Shown here piece by piece: positions 7,933 through 17,036 of a stretch of DNA of 33,101 nt; positions within the stretch are counted from its first letter, which is position 1; every line of letters starts with the position of its first letter. The stretch spans positions 1 through 33,101 of the forward strand of contig CAISPN010000051.1 of the NCBI GenBank assembly GCA_903887375.1. Reading direction: 5' to 3'. A program made the position numbers and the translations under genes. The stretch comes from an uncultured cyanobacterium. GTDB taxonomy: Bacteria > Cyanobacteriota > Cyanobacteriia > Cyanobacteriales > Microcystaceae. The notes under the pieces were generated by a model. It saw only the letters and a program-made list of their open reading frames with translations, was not told where the DNA came from and did no database searches.

Positions 7933-10272
7933 TCATTGTATAGAGTCTTGTGAAACTTTTTTGTCTTGCTCTAGTTCTTTTGATCTTATTTCTTCTGGTT
8001 TGATTTTAAACATCAGAACTCCCAGCGGAGGCAAACAGAGATCTAGGGAATAGGGATGCCCATGGAAAGACCATTCCTCTGTATATTTGCCGCCAAGATT
8101 CCCCATATTGCAGCCACCATAGTTACGAGCATCACTATTAAATATTTCGCCATAAAAGCCGGCTTCTGGTACACCAATACGGTAGTGGCTATGGGGTTGA
8201 GGAGTAAAGTTACAAACTACTACAACAAATTCGCCTTTCTCTTTGCTATAGCGGATAAAGGAGATAACACTATGGCGGTTGTCACTGCAATCTATCCATT
8301 CAAAACCTTCTGGTTCAAAATCCATACTATAGAGAGATGGCTCTTGTCGATAGATATTATTGAGCTCTTTGAAAAATTCTTTCAGCTCTCTATGTTTGTC
8401 ATACTGTAGCAGATGCCATTCGAGATCTCCCCAAACATTCCATTCTCTCCATTGGGCAAATTCCATACTCATAAACATGGTTTTTTTGCCAGGATGAGCA
8501 AACATATAGGCAAAGAAACAACGAACATTGGCAAATTTTTGCCATTCATCCCCAGGCATCTTACCAATTATGTTACTCTTGCCATGAACAATTTCATCAT
8601 GAGAGATAGCCAACATAAAATTCTCGCTGTGATGGTACCACATGCTGAAAGTTACGTTATTTTGATGAAACTGACGAAACCAGGGATCCATGCTGAAATA
8701 ATCCAACATGTCGTGCATCCAGCCCATATTCCATTTCAGATTGAAACCCAAACCTCCCACATAGGCGGGCCAAGATACCATAGGCCAGGAAGTTGATTCT
8801 TCTGCAATCGAAAGAACCCCAGGATAATAGCTAAATAGTACGCTGTTGACTTGTTTGATAAACTCGGCTGCTTCTAGGTTTTCTCGTCCGCCATATTCAT
8901 TGGCAACCCATTCCCCATTTTCCCGGCAGTAATCCAGATAGAGCATTGAGGCTACGGCATCTACCCTGATTCCATCAATATGGTACTTGTCAAACCAGAA
9001 AAGAGCATTAGAGACTAGGAAGTTACGTACTTCATTGCGTCCATAGTTAAAGACAAGGGTTCCCCACTGTTTGTGTTCACCCTTTCTGGGATCTTCATGT
9101 TCGTAAAGATGAGTACCATCAAAAAAGGCTAAACCATGGCCATCTTTAGGGAAGTGTCCAGGAACCCAATCTACAATCACACCAATGTCATTCATGTGAC
9201 ATTGCTCGACAAAATACATCAAATCTTCAGGATTGCCATAGCGAGAAGTGGGCGCGAAGTAACCAGTTACCTGATAGCCCCAAGAACCATCAAAAGGATG
9301 CTCCGCAATTGGCATCAACTCAATATGGGTATAGCCGAGCTCCTTGACATAGGGAATAAGCTGATGAGCCAATTCATAATAACTTAAGAACCTAGCTCCT
9401 GTATTCCATTCAGAAACTTGAACCGGATCAACTTCACCTTTGAGTAAAACCGTCTTCTCAGAAGAACTGGCATGTAACCAAGAACCAATGTGAACCTCAT
9501 AGACTGAAATGGGATCTTTGAGAAGATCTCTATGGCGTCTTCTTTCCATCCATTTTTGATCTTTCCATTGGTAGGTACTTAAATCGGCAACAACTGAAGC
9601 GGTCTTGGGTCTGACCTCTTGCTGGAACCCGTAGGGATCGGTTTTTTCGTAAATATGTCCAGCCATGTTCTTGATTTCGTATTTATAGGCATTGCCTACT
9701 TTAACCCCGGGAATAAAGATCTCCCATACAACATCGTTGCGTTTGCGCATTTGGTGCTCTCGGCCATCCCAATTATTAAAATCGCCCAAAACTGAAACAT
9801 TGCGCGCATGTGGAGCCCAGACCGCAAAATAAACACCATCTACTTCTTCTACTTTGGAAAGGTGGGCTCCCATTTTTTCATAGATTCGGTGATGATTTCC
9901 CTCGGCAAATAGATGTAAATCGAAATCCGTTAGATTTACCGACTTGAAGCTATAGGGATCGTAAATCACCCTTTCTGATGAATCTTCCTTAATCTTCAAT
10001 TGGTAGTTGACTAATTCATTTGATTCAATCACCACTTCAAAGAAATTAGGATGATGTACAGATATCATTGGGTACTCTAGTCCGACAGAATCTAGTCCGG
10101 CAGAAGGCCGCAAAACCGAAACTTCGTGGGCTTTAGGGAGATAAGCTCTAACAGCCCATTTTTTGCTATCTTGATTTTCTTCAATGAGATGACAGCCAAG
10201 AACCTGAAATGGGTCATGGTGCAGGTTATAGACGATTTGATTGACTTGATCTAAAGATATTGTTGCCGACAT
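7933..10272 (-). CDS. glgB: 1,4-alpha-glucan branching enzyme
   Basis: A 779-residue GlgB, full length for the cyanobacterial type. It makes alpha-1,6 branches in glycogen by cutting and transferring alpha-1,4 chains. There are two N-terminal carbohydrate-binding modules (about 16-115 and 130-235), the second with the [10 protein letters not shown] signature (161-170). The GH13 barrel has catalytic D438 (in DGIRVDAV), E491 (in SIAEES) and D559 (in SHDEIVHG). A beta-sandwich C-terminal domain ends near 760, followed by a charged tail. The ATG start at 10272 is preceded by the 205-base region shared with divergent gpmI, which contains repeated palindromic elements and suggests coordinated control of glycogen synthesis and lower glycolysis. 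Confidence 0.96.
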   Translation of the reverse strand: MSATISLDQVNQIVYNLHHDPFQVLGCHLIEENQDSKKWAVRAYLPKAHEVSVLRPSAGLDSVGLEYPMISVHHPNFFEVVIESNELVNYQLKIKEDSSERVIYDPYSFKSVNLTDFDLHLFAEGNHHRIYEKMGAHLSKVEEVDGVYFAVWAPHARNVSVLGDFNNWDGREHQMRKRNDVVWEIFIPGVKVGNAYKYEIKNMAGHIYEKTDPYGFQQEVRPKTASVVADLSTYQWKDQKWMERRRHRDLLKDPISVYEVHIGSWLHASSSEKTVLLKGEVDPVQVSEWNTGARFLSYYELAHQLIPYVKELGYTHIELMPIAEHPFDGSWGYQVTGYFAPTSRYGNPEDLMYFVEQCHMNDIGVIVDWVPGHFPKDGHGLAFFDGTHLYEHEDPRKGEHKQWGTLVFNYGRNEVRNFLVSNALFWFDKYHIDGIRVDAVASMLYLDYCRENGEWVANEYGGRENLEAAEFIKQVNSVLFSYYPGVLSIAEESTSWPMVSWPAYVGGLGFNLKWNMGWMHDMLDYFSMDPWFRQFHQNNVTFSMWYHHSENFMLAISHDEIVHGKSNIIGKMPGDEWQKFANVRCFFAYMFAHPGKKTMFMSMEFAQWREWNVWGDLEWHLLQYDKHRELKEFFKELNNIYRQEPSLYSMDFEPEGFEWIDCSDNRHSVISFIRYSKEKGEFVVVVCNFTPQPHSHYRIGVPEAGFYGEIFNSDARNYGGCNMGNLGGKYTEEWSFHGHPYSLDLCLPPLGVLMFKIKPEEIRSKELEQDKKVSQDSIQ

Positions 10273-10338
10273 TGAGTTGTTTGGTTAGATATGTATGAAT
10301 AAAATAAAATCAGGTTATTGAATACTTAAGCATACTTT

Positions 10339-10351
10339 CACAACAATTGTG
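10339..10351. promoter_or_regulatory. Small palindrome in the glgB upstream region
   Basis: CACAA-CAA-TTGTG, a perfect 5-3-5 inverted repeat about 67 bases ahead of the glgB start. On the minus strand it contains TTGTTG, which could be a -35 element with TATTCA 16 bases downstream. Both readings are weak: a transcription-factor half-site pair or part of the glgB promoter. Confidence 0.2.
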
Positions 10352-10380
10352 TGGTTAGCGGACACATTATTTTCTAAAAA

Positions 10381-10414
10381 TTTAGGTTAACAACTAAGTT
10401 TAAGTTAACCTAAA
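10381..10414. repeat. 11-bp inverted repeat, operator-like (glgB-gpmI region)
   Basis: TTTAGGTTAAC (10381-10391) and its exact complement GTTAACCTAAA (10404-10414) are separated by 12 bases. The inner core AGGTTAAC recurs as a tight palindrome at 10455-10466, so the element occurs three times within 86 bases. It lies upstream of the candidate -35 box of gpmI and about 110 bases ahead of glgB. No T-tract follows, so a terminator is unlikely; a regulator binding site is the better reading. Confidence 0.5.
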
Positions 10415-10422
10415 AGTCATGA

Positions 10423-10450
10423 TTGTGCTATTTTACTTTGCGATTATAAT
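10423..10450 (+). promoter_or_regulatory. Candidate gpmI promoter
   Basis: TTGTGC (10423-10428), a 16-base spacer, and a perfect TATAAT (10445-10450). The expected start site, near 10457, falls inside the palindrome at 10455-10466. This would let a protein bound there block initiation. Consensus match only. Confidence 0.45.
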
Positions 10451-10454
10451 TAAT

Positions 10455-10466
10455 TAGGTTAACCTA
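10455..10466. promoter_or_regulatory. 12-bp palindrome at the predicted gpmI start site
   Basis: TAGGTTAACCTA is a perfect 12-base palindrome containing the same AGGTTAAC core as the two arms at 10381-10414. It lies 4 bases after the TATAAT box and 12 bases before the gpmI ATG. Its position fits a repressor operator; the factor is unknown. Confidence 0.45.
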
Positions 10467-10477
10467 GGTAATGACTT

Positions 10478-12076
10478 ATGAAATCAGAGTACATATCTCC
10501 ATTGGTCTTGGTTATTTTGGATGGTTGGGGCTATCGAGAAGCAAAAGAAGCAAATGCTGTCGCTTTGGCCAAAACGCCTATTATGGATACTCTTTGGGCT
10601 ACTTACCCTGCCACATTGATCAACACTTCTGGCCGAGATGTCGGTTTACCCGAAGGGCAGATGGGCAACTCTGAAGTAGGACATGTCAACATAGGAGCTG
10701 GTCGCATCGTACCACAAGAACTAGTTAGGATTTCCGATGCCGTTGAGGACGGATCTATTAACAGTAATTCTGTCTTGATTAATGTCTGTCAACAAGTCAA
10801 AAAAGCGCAAACTAAACTTCACCTGATAGGACTTTGCTCAGAAGGCGGCGTACATTCGCATCTTTCCCATTTGCTTGGGCTTTTGGATATGGCCAAACAG
10901 CAACAAGTAGAGAATGTCTGCATTCATGTTATCACCGACGGGAGAGACACCAGTACAGATGAAGGAATCAAGGCAGTAGAGGCAATTGAATCGCATATTG
11001 CTCAAATTGGCTTGGGCAAGATAGTCACAATCAGCGGAAGATTCTACGCAATGGATAGAGATCGCCGCTGGGATAGAGTTCAAAAAGCCTATCAAGTTAT
11101 GACCCAAGATGACCCTATCGTGGACAAAAATGCTAGCCAAGTAGTTAGAGATTCCTATAGCCAGGATATCACCGATGAATTTATTTTACCAACTCGTATA
11201 GCTTCTGGAGCAGTCGAAGCAGGTGATGGGGTGATCTTCTTCAATTTCCGTCCTGATAGAGCTAGAGAGCTCAGCTATGCTCTGATGATGACCAATTTTG
11301 ATGGATTTGCCAGAGAGAAAATAGAACCACTACATATGGTAACTTTCACTCAATATGATCATCACTTACCAGTTAAAGTAGCTTTTGAACCACAAAATCT
11401 CAATAATATATTGCCTGAAGTTATAGCAGCAAAAGGTTTACATCAGTTTAGAATAGCTGAGACCGAGAAATATCCCCATGTAACCTATTTCTTCAATGGT
11501 GGACGCGAAGAGCCCCTGCCTTTAGAAGATCGTGAGCTGATTCAAAGTCCCATGGTGATGACCTATGACAAGGCGCCAGCAATGTCAGCACAAGCAGTTA
11601 CTGACTCGCTTTGCCATGCTATTGATAAGGGAATCTATAGCTTGATAGTAGTTAACTATGCCAATCCCGATATGGTTGGTCATACAGGCAATCTAGAAGC
11701 TGCCATTACAGCGATAGAAACTGTAGATAGCTGTCTAGCCAGGGTGTTGACTTGTGCCCAGAAAAAAGGCGGCACTGTGATGATAACAGCAGATCATGGC
11801 AATGCTGAATATATGCGTGATGAACAGGGCAATCCTTGGACAGCTCACACCACTAATCCTGTACCTTTTATCTTAGTTGAAGGTGAAGGCAGAAAGATAG
11901 TAGGTCATGGCGGCGCTCCAATATTAAGACAAGGTGGTAAACTTGCTGACATTGCTCCGACTATCCTAGATGTTCTACAATTGACTAAGCCAGAGGAGAT
12001 GACTGGAGTGTCCTTGATTGAGTCTAATCCCTTAGAACTTAAAGCAAGTCGCGCACCAGTTAGCATCTCGCTCTAG
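10478..12076 (+). CDS. gpmI: 2,3-bisphosphoglycerate-independent phosphoglycerate mutase
   Basis: A 532-residue GpmI, the normal length. It interconverts 3- and 2-phosphoglycerate through a phosphoserine intermediate and needs two divalent metals. Visible landmarks are LVILDGWGYR (11-20, first metal aspartate D14), the nucleophile S65 in GNSEVGH, TDGRDT near 152, RFYAMDRDRRWDR (substrate-binding arginines) and late metal motifs NYANPDMVGHTG and TADHGNAEYM. It links the Calvin cycle and glycolysis to pyruvate. It starts at the ATG 28 bases after a TATAAT box. It is followed 37 bases later by secG, an order I recall from other cyanobacteria, so co-transcription is likely. Confidence 0.96.
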   Translation: MKSEYISPLVLVILDGWGYREAKEANAVALAKTPIMDTLWATYPATLINTSGRDVGLPEGQMGNSEVGHVNIGAGRIVPQELVRISDAVEDGSINSNSVLINVCQQVKKAQTKLHLIGLCSEGGVHSHLSHLLGLLDMAKQQQVENVCIHVITDGRDTSTDEGIKAVEAIESHIAQIGLGKIVTISGRFYAMDRDRRWDRVQKAYQVMTQDDPIVDKNASQVVRDSYSQDITDEFILPTRIASGAVEAGDGVIFFNFRPDRARELSYALMMTNFDGFAREKIEPLHMVTFTQYDHHLPVKVAFEPQNLNNILPEVIAAKGLHQFRIAETEKYPHVTYFFNGGREEPLPLEDRELIQSPMVMTYDKAPAMSAQAVTDSLCHAIDKGIYSLIVVNYANPDMVGHTGNLEAAITAIETVDSCLARVLTCAQKKGGTVMITADHGNAEYMRDEQGNPWTAHTTNPVPFILVEGEGRKIVGHGGAPILRQGGKLADIAPTILDVLQLTKPEEMTGVSLIESNPLELKASRAPVSISL

Positions 12077-12113
12077 TTATCCCTAATAGATCTATCTAGA
12101 TATTGAAATTAAA

Positions 12114-12353
12114 ATGACTATTGTTGATGTTTTAAGAATTGTTTGGTCTCTCTCGGCGGTTTTGTTGATAGTTCTTGTGCTGCTACATAGCCCCAAAGGG
12201 GATGGAATTGGTGGTATTGGAGGACAAGCTCAGCTTTTTACCAGTAGCAAAAGTGCTGAAAAAACTCTTAACCAAATCACTTGGTCCTTGAGTATTATTT
12301 TTGTTGCCTTAACTGTAGTACTAGATCTCTCTAAAAAACTCTTTGGTGTCTAG
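12114..12353 (+). CDS. secG: Preprotein translocase subunit SecG
   Basis: A 79-residue SecG, the accessory subunit of the SecYEG channel in cytoplasmic and thylakoid membranes. Two membrane helices are visible (about 4-24 and 55-74). Between them lies the family hallmark, the short glycine-rich loop HSPKGDGIGGIGGQAQLF, followed by SSKSAEKTLNQ. The length matches cyanobacterial SecG. It follows gpmI by 37 bases, and its last codons overlap the start of the protease gene. Confidence 0.92.
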   Translation: MTIVDVLRIVWSLSAVLLIVLVLLHSPKGDGIGGIGGQAQLFTSSKSAEKTLNQITWSLSIIFVALTVVLDLSKKLFGV

Positions 12354-13083
12354 ATTTTGGGCTTTTTTTTGCTGCTTTTTCGCGGCAGCCCAAAATGTCG
12401 CATTTATTCATCCTTTACCTGCTAGTTTGGTAAATTTGACCAGCAGCTCTAGCGATGATTATTTTTCTGCGATTACTCCAATTGAATTTGGCTATTTAAT
12501 TTGGTCGTCTTTTCCCATCAAGGTATACATTGAGCCTATTGCTCCTAATGTAGTAGAAGGAACAGGTGAGGATAGGCGCTGGCGAACTTGGGAAAGATTA
12601 GCTAGAAAGGCTTTTAACAATTGGTCTGTATATTTGCCCTTGACTATTGTAGATGGGATAGAACTATCTGATATTGAGATTCTAAGAGAGTATCCCCCAA
12701 CAAGCTCAACAAGAGCAAAAGCTGGGCAAACTAGATATTGCCTTTACCAGTCTAAAGATCGGATTTTGAGGCACAAAATGATTATCAAAATTCCACCCAA
12801 TCTAGCCGAATATAGCTTGCAATCAACTATTGAGCATGAACTAGGACATGCATTGGGGATCTGGGGGCATAGCGATAAGCCCAGCGATAGAATGTACGAT
12901 TCCCAAAGCCCTCAGGCTGCTTCTATTTCCCCAAGGGATATCAATACTCTCAAAAAAATATACCAACAGCCAACCAAGTTAGGTTGGCCTGTTTCTTATT
13001 CTTCCCAAGACTCCACTAAAATTAATTCACTGACGGGATCTTGGAGAGAAAAACCAAAGTCCAATAGTTCCTGTTTCCAATAA
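12343..13083 (+). CDS. Exported matrixin-type zinc metalloprotease
   Basis: A 246-residue secreted or periplasmic peptidase. A hydrophobic N-terminus with small residues (FWAFFCCFFAAAQ) looks like a short signal peptide cut near 16. The zinc site is HELGHALGIWGHS, with H165, E166 and H169, the glycine G172 and a third histidine H176. The Met-turn candidate is M184 in DRMYD. In classical matrixins the third histidine comes one residue earlier (HExxHxxGxxH), so this is the HExxHxxGxxxH variant. The start is either TTG at 12343 or GTG at 12346, overlapping secG by 8-11 bases, which indicates translational coupling. The last 88 bases are antisense to the DUF4327 gene. The substrate is unknown. 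Confidence 0.8.
   Translation: MVSRFWAFFCCFFAAAQNVAFIHPLPASLVNLTSSSSDDYFSAITPIEFGYLIWSSFPIKVYIEPIAPNVVEGTGEDRRWRTWERLARKAFNNWSVYLPLTIVDGIELSDIEILREYPPTSSTRAKAGQTRYCLYQSKDRILRHKMIIKIPPNLAEYSLQSTIEHELGHALGIWGHSDKPSDRMYDSQSPQAASISPRDINTLKKIYQQPTKLGWPVSYSSQDSTKINSLTGSWREKPKSNSSCFQ
12952..12993 (-). terminator. Likely terminator of argB-DUF4327, inside the protease gene
   Basis: On the minus strand, just after the DUF4327 stop, AACA-G-GCCAACC (12993-12982) pairs with GGTTGGC-TGTT (12975-12965). This forms an 11-bp stem with one bulged G and a 6-base loop. Two Gs and then a U-rich run (TATATTTTTTT) follow. The hairpin sits within the coding sequence of the oppositely oriented protease, so it must satisfy both functions. 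Confidence 0.5.
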
Positions 13084-13214
13084 GTCCATTCATCCCCAAA
13101 CAGGAAGGCGATTTTCCACAAGCTATCTTCACTTTTGAGGATTTTTGAATCGACTAATGCCCTAACCTTGCTCTGAATCTTCACCATCGGGTGAACGAGT
13201 TCTTTTGCTGTCAT
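12996..13214 (-). CDS. DUF4327 family protein
   Basis: A 72-residue protein that I recognise as the small cyanobacterial DUF4327 family, from the MTAKELVHPMVKIQSKVRAL start and the SLWKIAFLFGDEWTYWKQEL core. It is soluble, with no signal peptide or membrane segment. Function is unknown. It lies 97 bases downstream of argB on the same strand, so it may be co-transcribed, and its 3' end overlaps the convergent protease gene by 88 bases. The start is the only sensible ATG. Confidence 0.8.
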   Translation of the reverse strand: MTAKELVHPMVKIQSKVRALVDSKILKSEDSLWKIAFLFGDEWTYWKQELLDFGFSLQDPVSELILVESWEE

Positions 13215-13311
13215 AATTGCGTATTTTGAAGGTCTCTCAGGTTGTTCTACAACTCTATTAATAACAAACTAATAGGATTAAAGCAAGGGCAAATGAGTAA
13301 AAGTACGGATA

Positions 13312-14214
13312 TTACGGTCTACCTGTATGGTGTTCGGAGGAAACAATCATCGAACCAATCCCTTCATTGGTAAAGATTTCCAATAGCAAAGCATGGGGTA
13401 TACGTCCGTCAATGATATGGGCAGCGCGCACCCCTTGGGCTAAGGCTCTGACGCAACAGTTGACCTTGGGAATCATTCCACCACTTACAATACCTTCTTG
13501 TATAAGTTTTCTGGTCTGTTGGAGATCTAGTTTAGTAATCAAAGTGGAAGGATCTTTATAATCTCGCAATATACCGGGAGTATCAGTCAAAAGAATCATT
13601 TTTTCAGCCCCCAAGGCAGCAGCTAGTTCTCCAGCGACGGTATCAGCATTGATATTATAGGCTTGACCTGTTTCATCGGCGGCTACGGAACTAATAACCG
13701 GCACATAGCCCTTTTCTACTAGAGATTCAATAAGATTGGGACTAATGATAGCAACTTCACCAACAAAACCAACATCAGCTTCAGCTAGATGTCTGGCGGT
13801 GATTAAGTTGCCATCTTTTCCACATAAGCCAACAGCCAAGGCGCCCTCTTTATTGATTAGAGAGACTAGTTCTTTATTAACTCGCCCAACTAATACCATT
13901 TCCACAACATCCATTGTCGCAGCATCGGTCACACGCAGCCCATCTTTAAATTGAGCTTCAATGTTTAGCTTATCTAGCCAACTGTTGATTTCTGGACCTC
14001 CACCATGCACAATTACTGGCCTGATGCCTACGCAAGAGAGAAAAACAATATCCCGGATAACATTTTCTTTAAGTGAGCCATCTTTCATTGCGGCTCCACC
14101 ATATTTAATCACCACTGTCCGGCCAGACAAAAACTGAATGTAGGGAAGAGCTTCACTAAGGATACGTACACGGGTAGCAGCCTCAGCTTGAATATATTCG
14201 CTGGCATAGTTCAT
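13312..14214 (-). CDS. argB: Acetylglutamate kinase
   Basis: A 300-residue ArgB of the amino acid kinase fold, phosphorylating N-acetylglutamate in arginine synthesis. Visible landmarks are VIKYGGAAM (36-44, phosphate-binding lysine and glycines), VHGGGPEI (the second glycine loop), [24 protein letters not shown] and [12 protein letters not shown]. The length and N-terminal helix ([20 protein letters not shown]) fit the hexameric, arginine-inhibited type, which in cyanobacteria is bound and activated by the PII signal protein. That regulation is known for the family and not shown here. It starts at the ATG at 14214, divergent from the RND gene across 196 bases. Confidence 0.96.
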   Translation of the reverse strand: MNYASEYIQAEAATRVRILSEALPYIQFLSGRTVVIKYGGAAMKDGSLKENVIRDIVFLSCVGIRPVIVHGGGPEINSWLDKLNIEAQFKDGLRVTDAATMDVVEMVLVGRVNKELVSLINKEGALAVGLCGKDGNLITARHLAEADVGFVGEVAIISPNLIESLVEKGYVPVISSVAADETGQAYNINADTVAGELAAALGAEKMILLTDTPGILRDYKDPSTLITKLDLQQTRKLIQEGIVSGGMIPKVNCCVRALAQGVRAAHIIDGRIPHALLLEIFTNEGIGSMIVSSEHHTGRP

Positions 14215-14410
14215 AGTTAAATTGATTCCTCTTGATTTACTAGAATCTTTTTCTCAATTTAGTTAGTTTAAGATGCCCCACTATCCCTAGAACTGTTCAA
14301 AATGAACCAAAATTCAAATCAACGAAGGCAAAATCTTGCTAGTGGTATTGTTCGGAGATAGCCTAAAATCTAAAAAGACTAAATTTCTGCTAATCTAGCA
14401 CAGTTTCTAA

Positions 14411-17032
14411 ATGATACAACGGTTTAATATTTCCCGAAGCGCTTTACAGCATCCACGACAGGTAGTGGCCTTCTGGCTAGCCGTGATAGCTGCAGGAATA
14501 TTGGCCTATAGCTCTCTTAAATATGCACTTTTTCCCGATATCAGCTACCCAGTGGTAGTAGTAAGTGCGCAAAAAGCTTCATTGAACAGTGCACTAAATA
14601 CCGAAGCGAATTTAACCAATCCTTTAGAAAAAAGTTTAAAGACTTTGCCAAACATTAAGGAAATTTACTCAACTACCTACCCACAACAATCCACAATCAA
14701 TATTGTCTTTACTCCAGGTACTGTCTTGGAAAATGCTGCCGAGCAGACTAAAAATATTTTGGCTAATTTTCGGCAGTTTAAAACACAAGTTTTCGCCCTA
14801 AACCTCAATGAATCGCCAGTAATTAGCTATGCCCTTAGCAGTGATCAGATAGATATTTCCCTAATCAGGCAGATCGCTCAAGCAGAACTGATCCCCAATC
14901 TGGAAAAGCTTCAAGGTGTTCTCAAAGTCAATCTTCTGGGAGATTCTAGTATCAAAAATAGCCATAAAAAAGAAGATGGTTCCTATTTGAGTGAAAAATT
15001 CCCAACGCTGGTTCACTTTCAAGGAAAAAATGCTCTAGCTTTAGAGATAGTTAAAAAAAGTGATGCTAACACTTTAGATGTCGTGGCTTTAGTCCAGCAA
15101 AAAATTCAAAAGCTACAACAAAGGCACCAAAATATCCAGTTTGATCTAGCCGAGACTCAGGCAAAATATATCAAAGCTGCAACCGGAGCAACGGTAGATG
15201 AGTTATTTCTAGCAGTGATTTTGGCAGTCGGTGTGATTTTTCTGTTTCTGAGAACCTTCAGTGCTACGATAATTTCTGCTTTGGCAATTCCCACCTCTCT
15301 TTTGGGTACTTTTATTGTGATGGCTATTTTTCACTTTAATCTAGAGACCTTGACCCTGTTGGCTTTAACTATGGTGATTGGGATTGTGGTAGATGATGCC
15401 ATCGTAGATGTAGAGAATATTTCTCGCCTTATTGAGCAAGGGCAAGATACCAAATCCGCCGTGATCAATGGTACTAATGAAATTGGTCTCTCTGTCATAG
15501 CCTCTACTTTGACTATTGTGGCGGTCTTTTTACCTGTCGGACTGATGGTAGGTTCAGTTGGCAAATTTTTTAAACCATTTGGTTTGACCATCTCCGCCGC
15601 AGTCCTCTTTTCTCTATTGGTAGCAAGAACATTAACACCAGTTCTTTGTCTGCGCTGGCTTAAACCTAGCCTAGTCAAAAAAAGAGAATTTGCTCTGGTC
15701 AAATCATATGCAAGATTATTGGATTGGGCATTAGCTCATCGTAAAACAGTAATTGCAATAGCTCTAGTTAGCTTTTTAGTGGGAATTGTTTTTATTCCTT
15801 TTATTCCCAAGGGGTTTGTACCTATACTAGATCGCGGCGAATTCAATGTGATGTATAGCACTGCTCTGCCGAGAATTAATATAATTTCTTCTGGTGATAG
15901 TCCTTCTGGCTCTGTTTTTAATTGGATGGATGATTTGGCCAAATCCCCAGAAGAATTTCTGCTAAAAAGAACAATGAGCGCTGGTAAGCGACTAGAGAAG
16001 GTGATCCTTAATAGTCCCGATATAGAATCAGCCTTTACTACTGCAGGAATCAACGGTCAGCCCAATCAGGGAAAAATCCATGTCAAAATGAAAGCCAAGC
16101 GAACCAGAAACACAGTTGAAATGCAGGATTATATAAGGCAGCATTTACCACAGCTTAAAGGAGTGAGCTTCAGTGTGGAAGATATTCCCTTTGTCCAGAC
16201 TGATGCCAATAAACAACTACAATTAGCTATTCAAGGTCAGGATTTAGGCATATTATTAGAAGCTGCTCAGAATTTGAAAACTCAAGTAGCTAAAATCTCA
16301 GGATTTAAAGATGTAGCTCTTTCCAACTCCACAATAGATGCCGAGAGCCCATTTAAGATTGAGCATCTAGGTGGTGAGAGGATGATCTATCTCAGTGCTA
16401 ATCTCTCGCGTAATTTGGCTCTGGAAGATGCCACCTTGAAAGTAGAAAAACTCTCTAGTGTGATTCTTCCTCAGGAAATAAAATTGAGACGCTGGGGCAA
16501 TTCGGCTGATAGCTCCGATGTTTTGGTAAGCTTTGGCTTTACCATATTGCTTTCTACGATACTTCTATTGTTGGTGCTATTTTTGCTCTTTGGCCGTCTT
16601 CTTGAACCAGTTGTGATTGGCTTGAGCTTACCGCTGGCAATTGTTGGGGCTATGTTTGGCTTATGGATTACAAGGAGTGATTTTGGTATTATTTCTCTCC
16701 TTGGTCTAATTTTTCTTTTGGGATTACTGAGCAAGAATTCTATACTACTTTTAGACTATATCAAGAGGCTTAGGGCGACGGGAACAGAGAGGAAATTGGC
16801 AATTATTGAAAGTGGCAAAATAAGATTAAGGCCTATCATCATGACTACTGCTGCAACAATTTTGGGCATGCTCCCTATTACATTAGGTATCGGAGCTGGA
16901 GCAGAATTACGCCAACCAATGGCTGTGGCTATTGTCGGCGGGTTGCTAACTTCTACTTTATTGAGCCTGATTGTTGTGCCAGTGCTCTATACCTTGCTGG
17001 ATGATTTTTGCTACCAAAATAAATTTAGATAA
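14411..17032 (+). CDS. RND-family transporter, short form lacking docking subdomains
   Basis: An 873-residue inner-membrane transporter of the AcrB/HAE-1 type, about 150-180 residues shorter than usual. The proton relay is intact: D328 and D329 in MVIGIVVDDAIVDVEN, and K775 in LLGLLSKNSILLLDY. All membrane blocks of both halves appear present (first helix about 17-37; later groups 262-415, 444-465 and 703-865). The loss lies in the two periplasmic loops. After QGVLKVNLLG (168-177) the chain goes straight to a PN2-like strand, and after GFKDVALSN (631-639) straight to a PC2-like strand. Both are the places where AcrB inserts its TolC-docking DN and DC subdomains. No membrane fusion protein gene is adjacent. 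The substrate is unknown. A Ycf46 gene follows after 4 bases. Confidence 0.88.
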   Translation: MIQRFNISRSALQHPRQVVAFWLAVIAAGILAYSSLKYALFPDISYPVVVVSAQKASLNSALNTEANLTNPLEKSLKTLPNIKEIYSTTYPQQSTINIVFTPGTVLENAAEQTKNILANFRQFKTQVFALNLNESPVISYALSSDQIDISLIRQIAQAELIPNLEKLQGVLKVNLLGDSSIKNSHKKEDGSYLSEKFPTLVHFQGKNALALEIVKKSDANTLDVVALVQQKIQKLQQRHQNIQFDLAETQAKYIKAATGATVDELFLAVILAVGVIFLFLRTFSATIISALAIPTSLLGTFIVMAIFHFNLETLTLLALTMVIGIVVDDAIVDVENISRLIEQGQDTKSAVINGTNEIGLSVIASTLTIVAVFLPVGLMVGSVGKFFKPFGLTISAAVLFSLLVARTLTPVLCLRWLKPSLVKKREFALVKSYARLLDWALAHRKTVIAIALVSFLVGIVFIPFIPKGFVPILDRGEFNVMYSTALPRINIISSGDSPSGSVFNWMDDLAKSPEEFLLKRTMSAGKRLEKVILNSPDIESAFTTAGINGQPNQGKIHVKMKAKRTRNTVEMQDYIRQHLPQLKGVSFSVEDIPFVQTDANKQLQLAIQGQDLGILLEAAQNLKTQVAKISGFKDVALSNSTIDAESPFKIEHLGGERMIYLSANLSRNLALEDATLKVEKLSSVILPQEIKLRRWGNSADSSDVLVSFGFTILLSTILLLLVLFLLFGRLLEPVVIGLSLPLAIVGAMFGLWITRSDFGIISLLGLIFLLGLLSKNSILLLDYIKRLRATGTERKLAIIESGKIRLRPIIMTTAATILGMLPITLGIGAGAELRQPMAVAIVGGLLTSTLLSLIVVPVLYTLLDDFCYQNKFR

Positions 17033-17036
17033 AAAT

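Noticed and set aside
7907-7940. Direct repeat TGGGATCAT near the glgB stop as a regulatory site
   Set aside because: Two 9-base copies 21 bases apart at the 3' ends of genes; no known arrangement and likely chance.
8056-8796. Plus-strand open frames opposite glgB
   Set aside because: They are antisense shadows of a strongly conserved gene with no recognisable protein features.
16971-17036. Upstream in-frame start for the Ycf46 protein
   Set aside because: It would overlap the RND coding sequence by over 60 bases and add unlike residues; the ATG at 17037 gives normal spacing.
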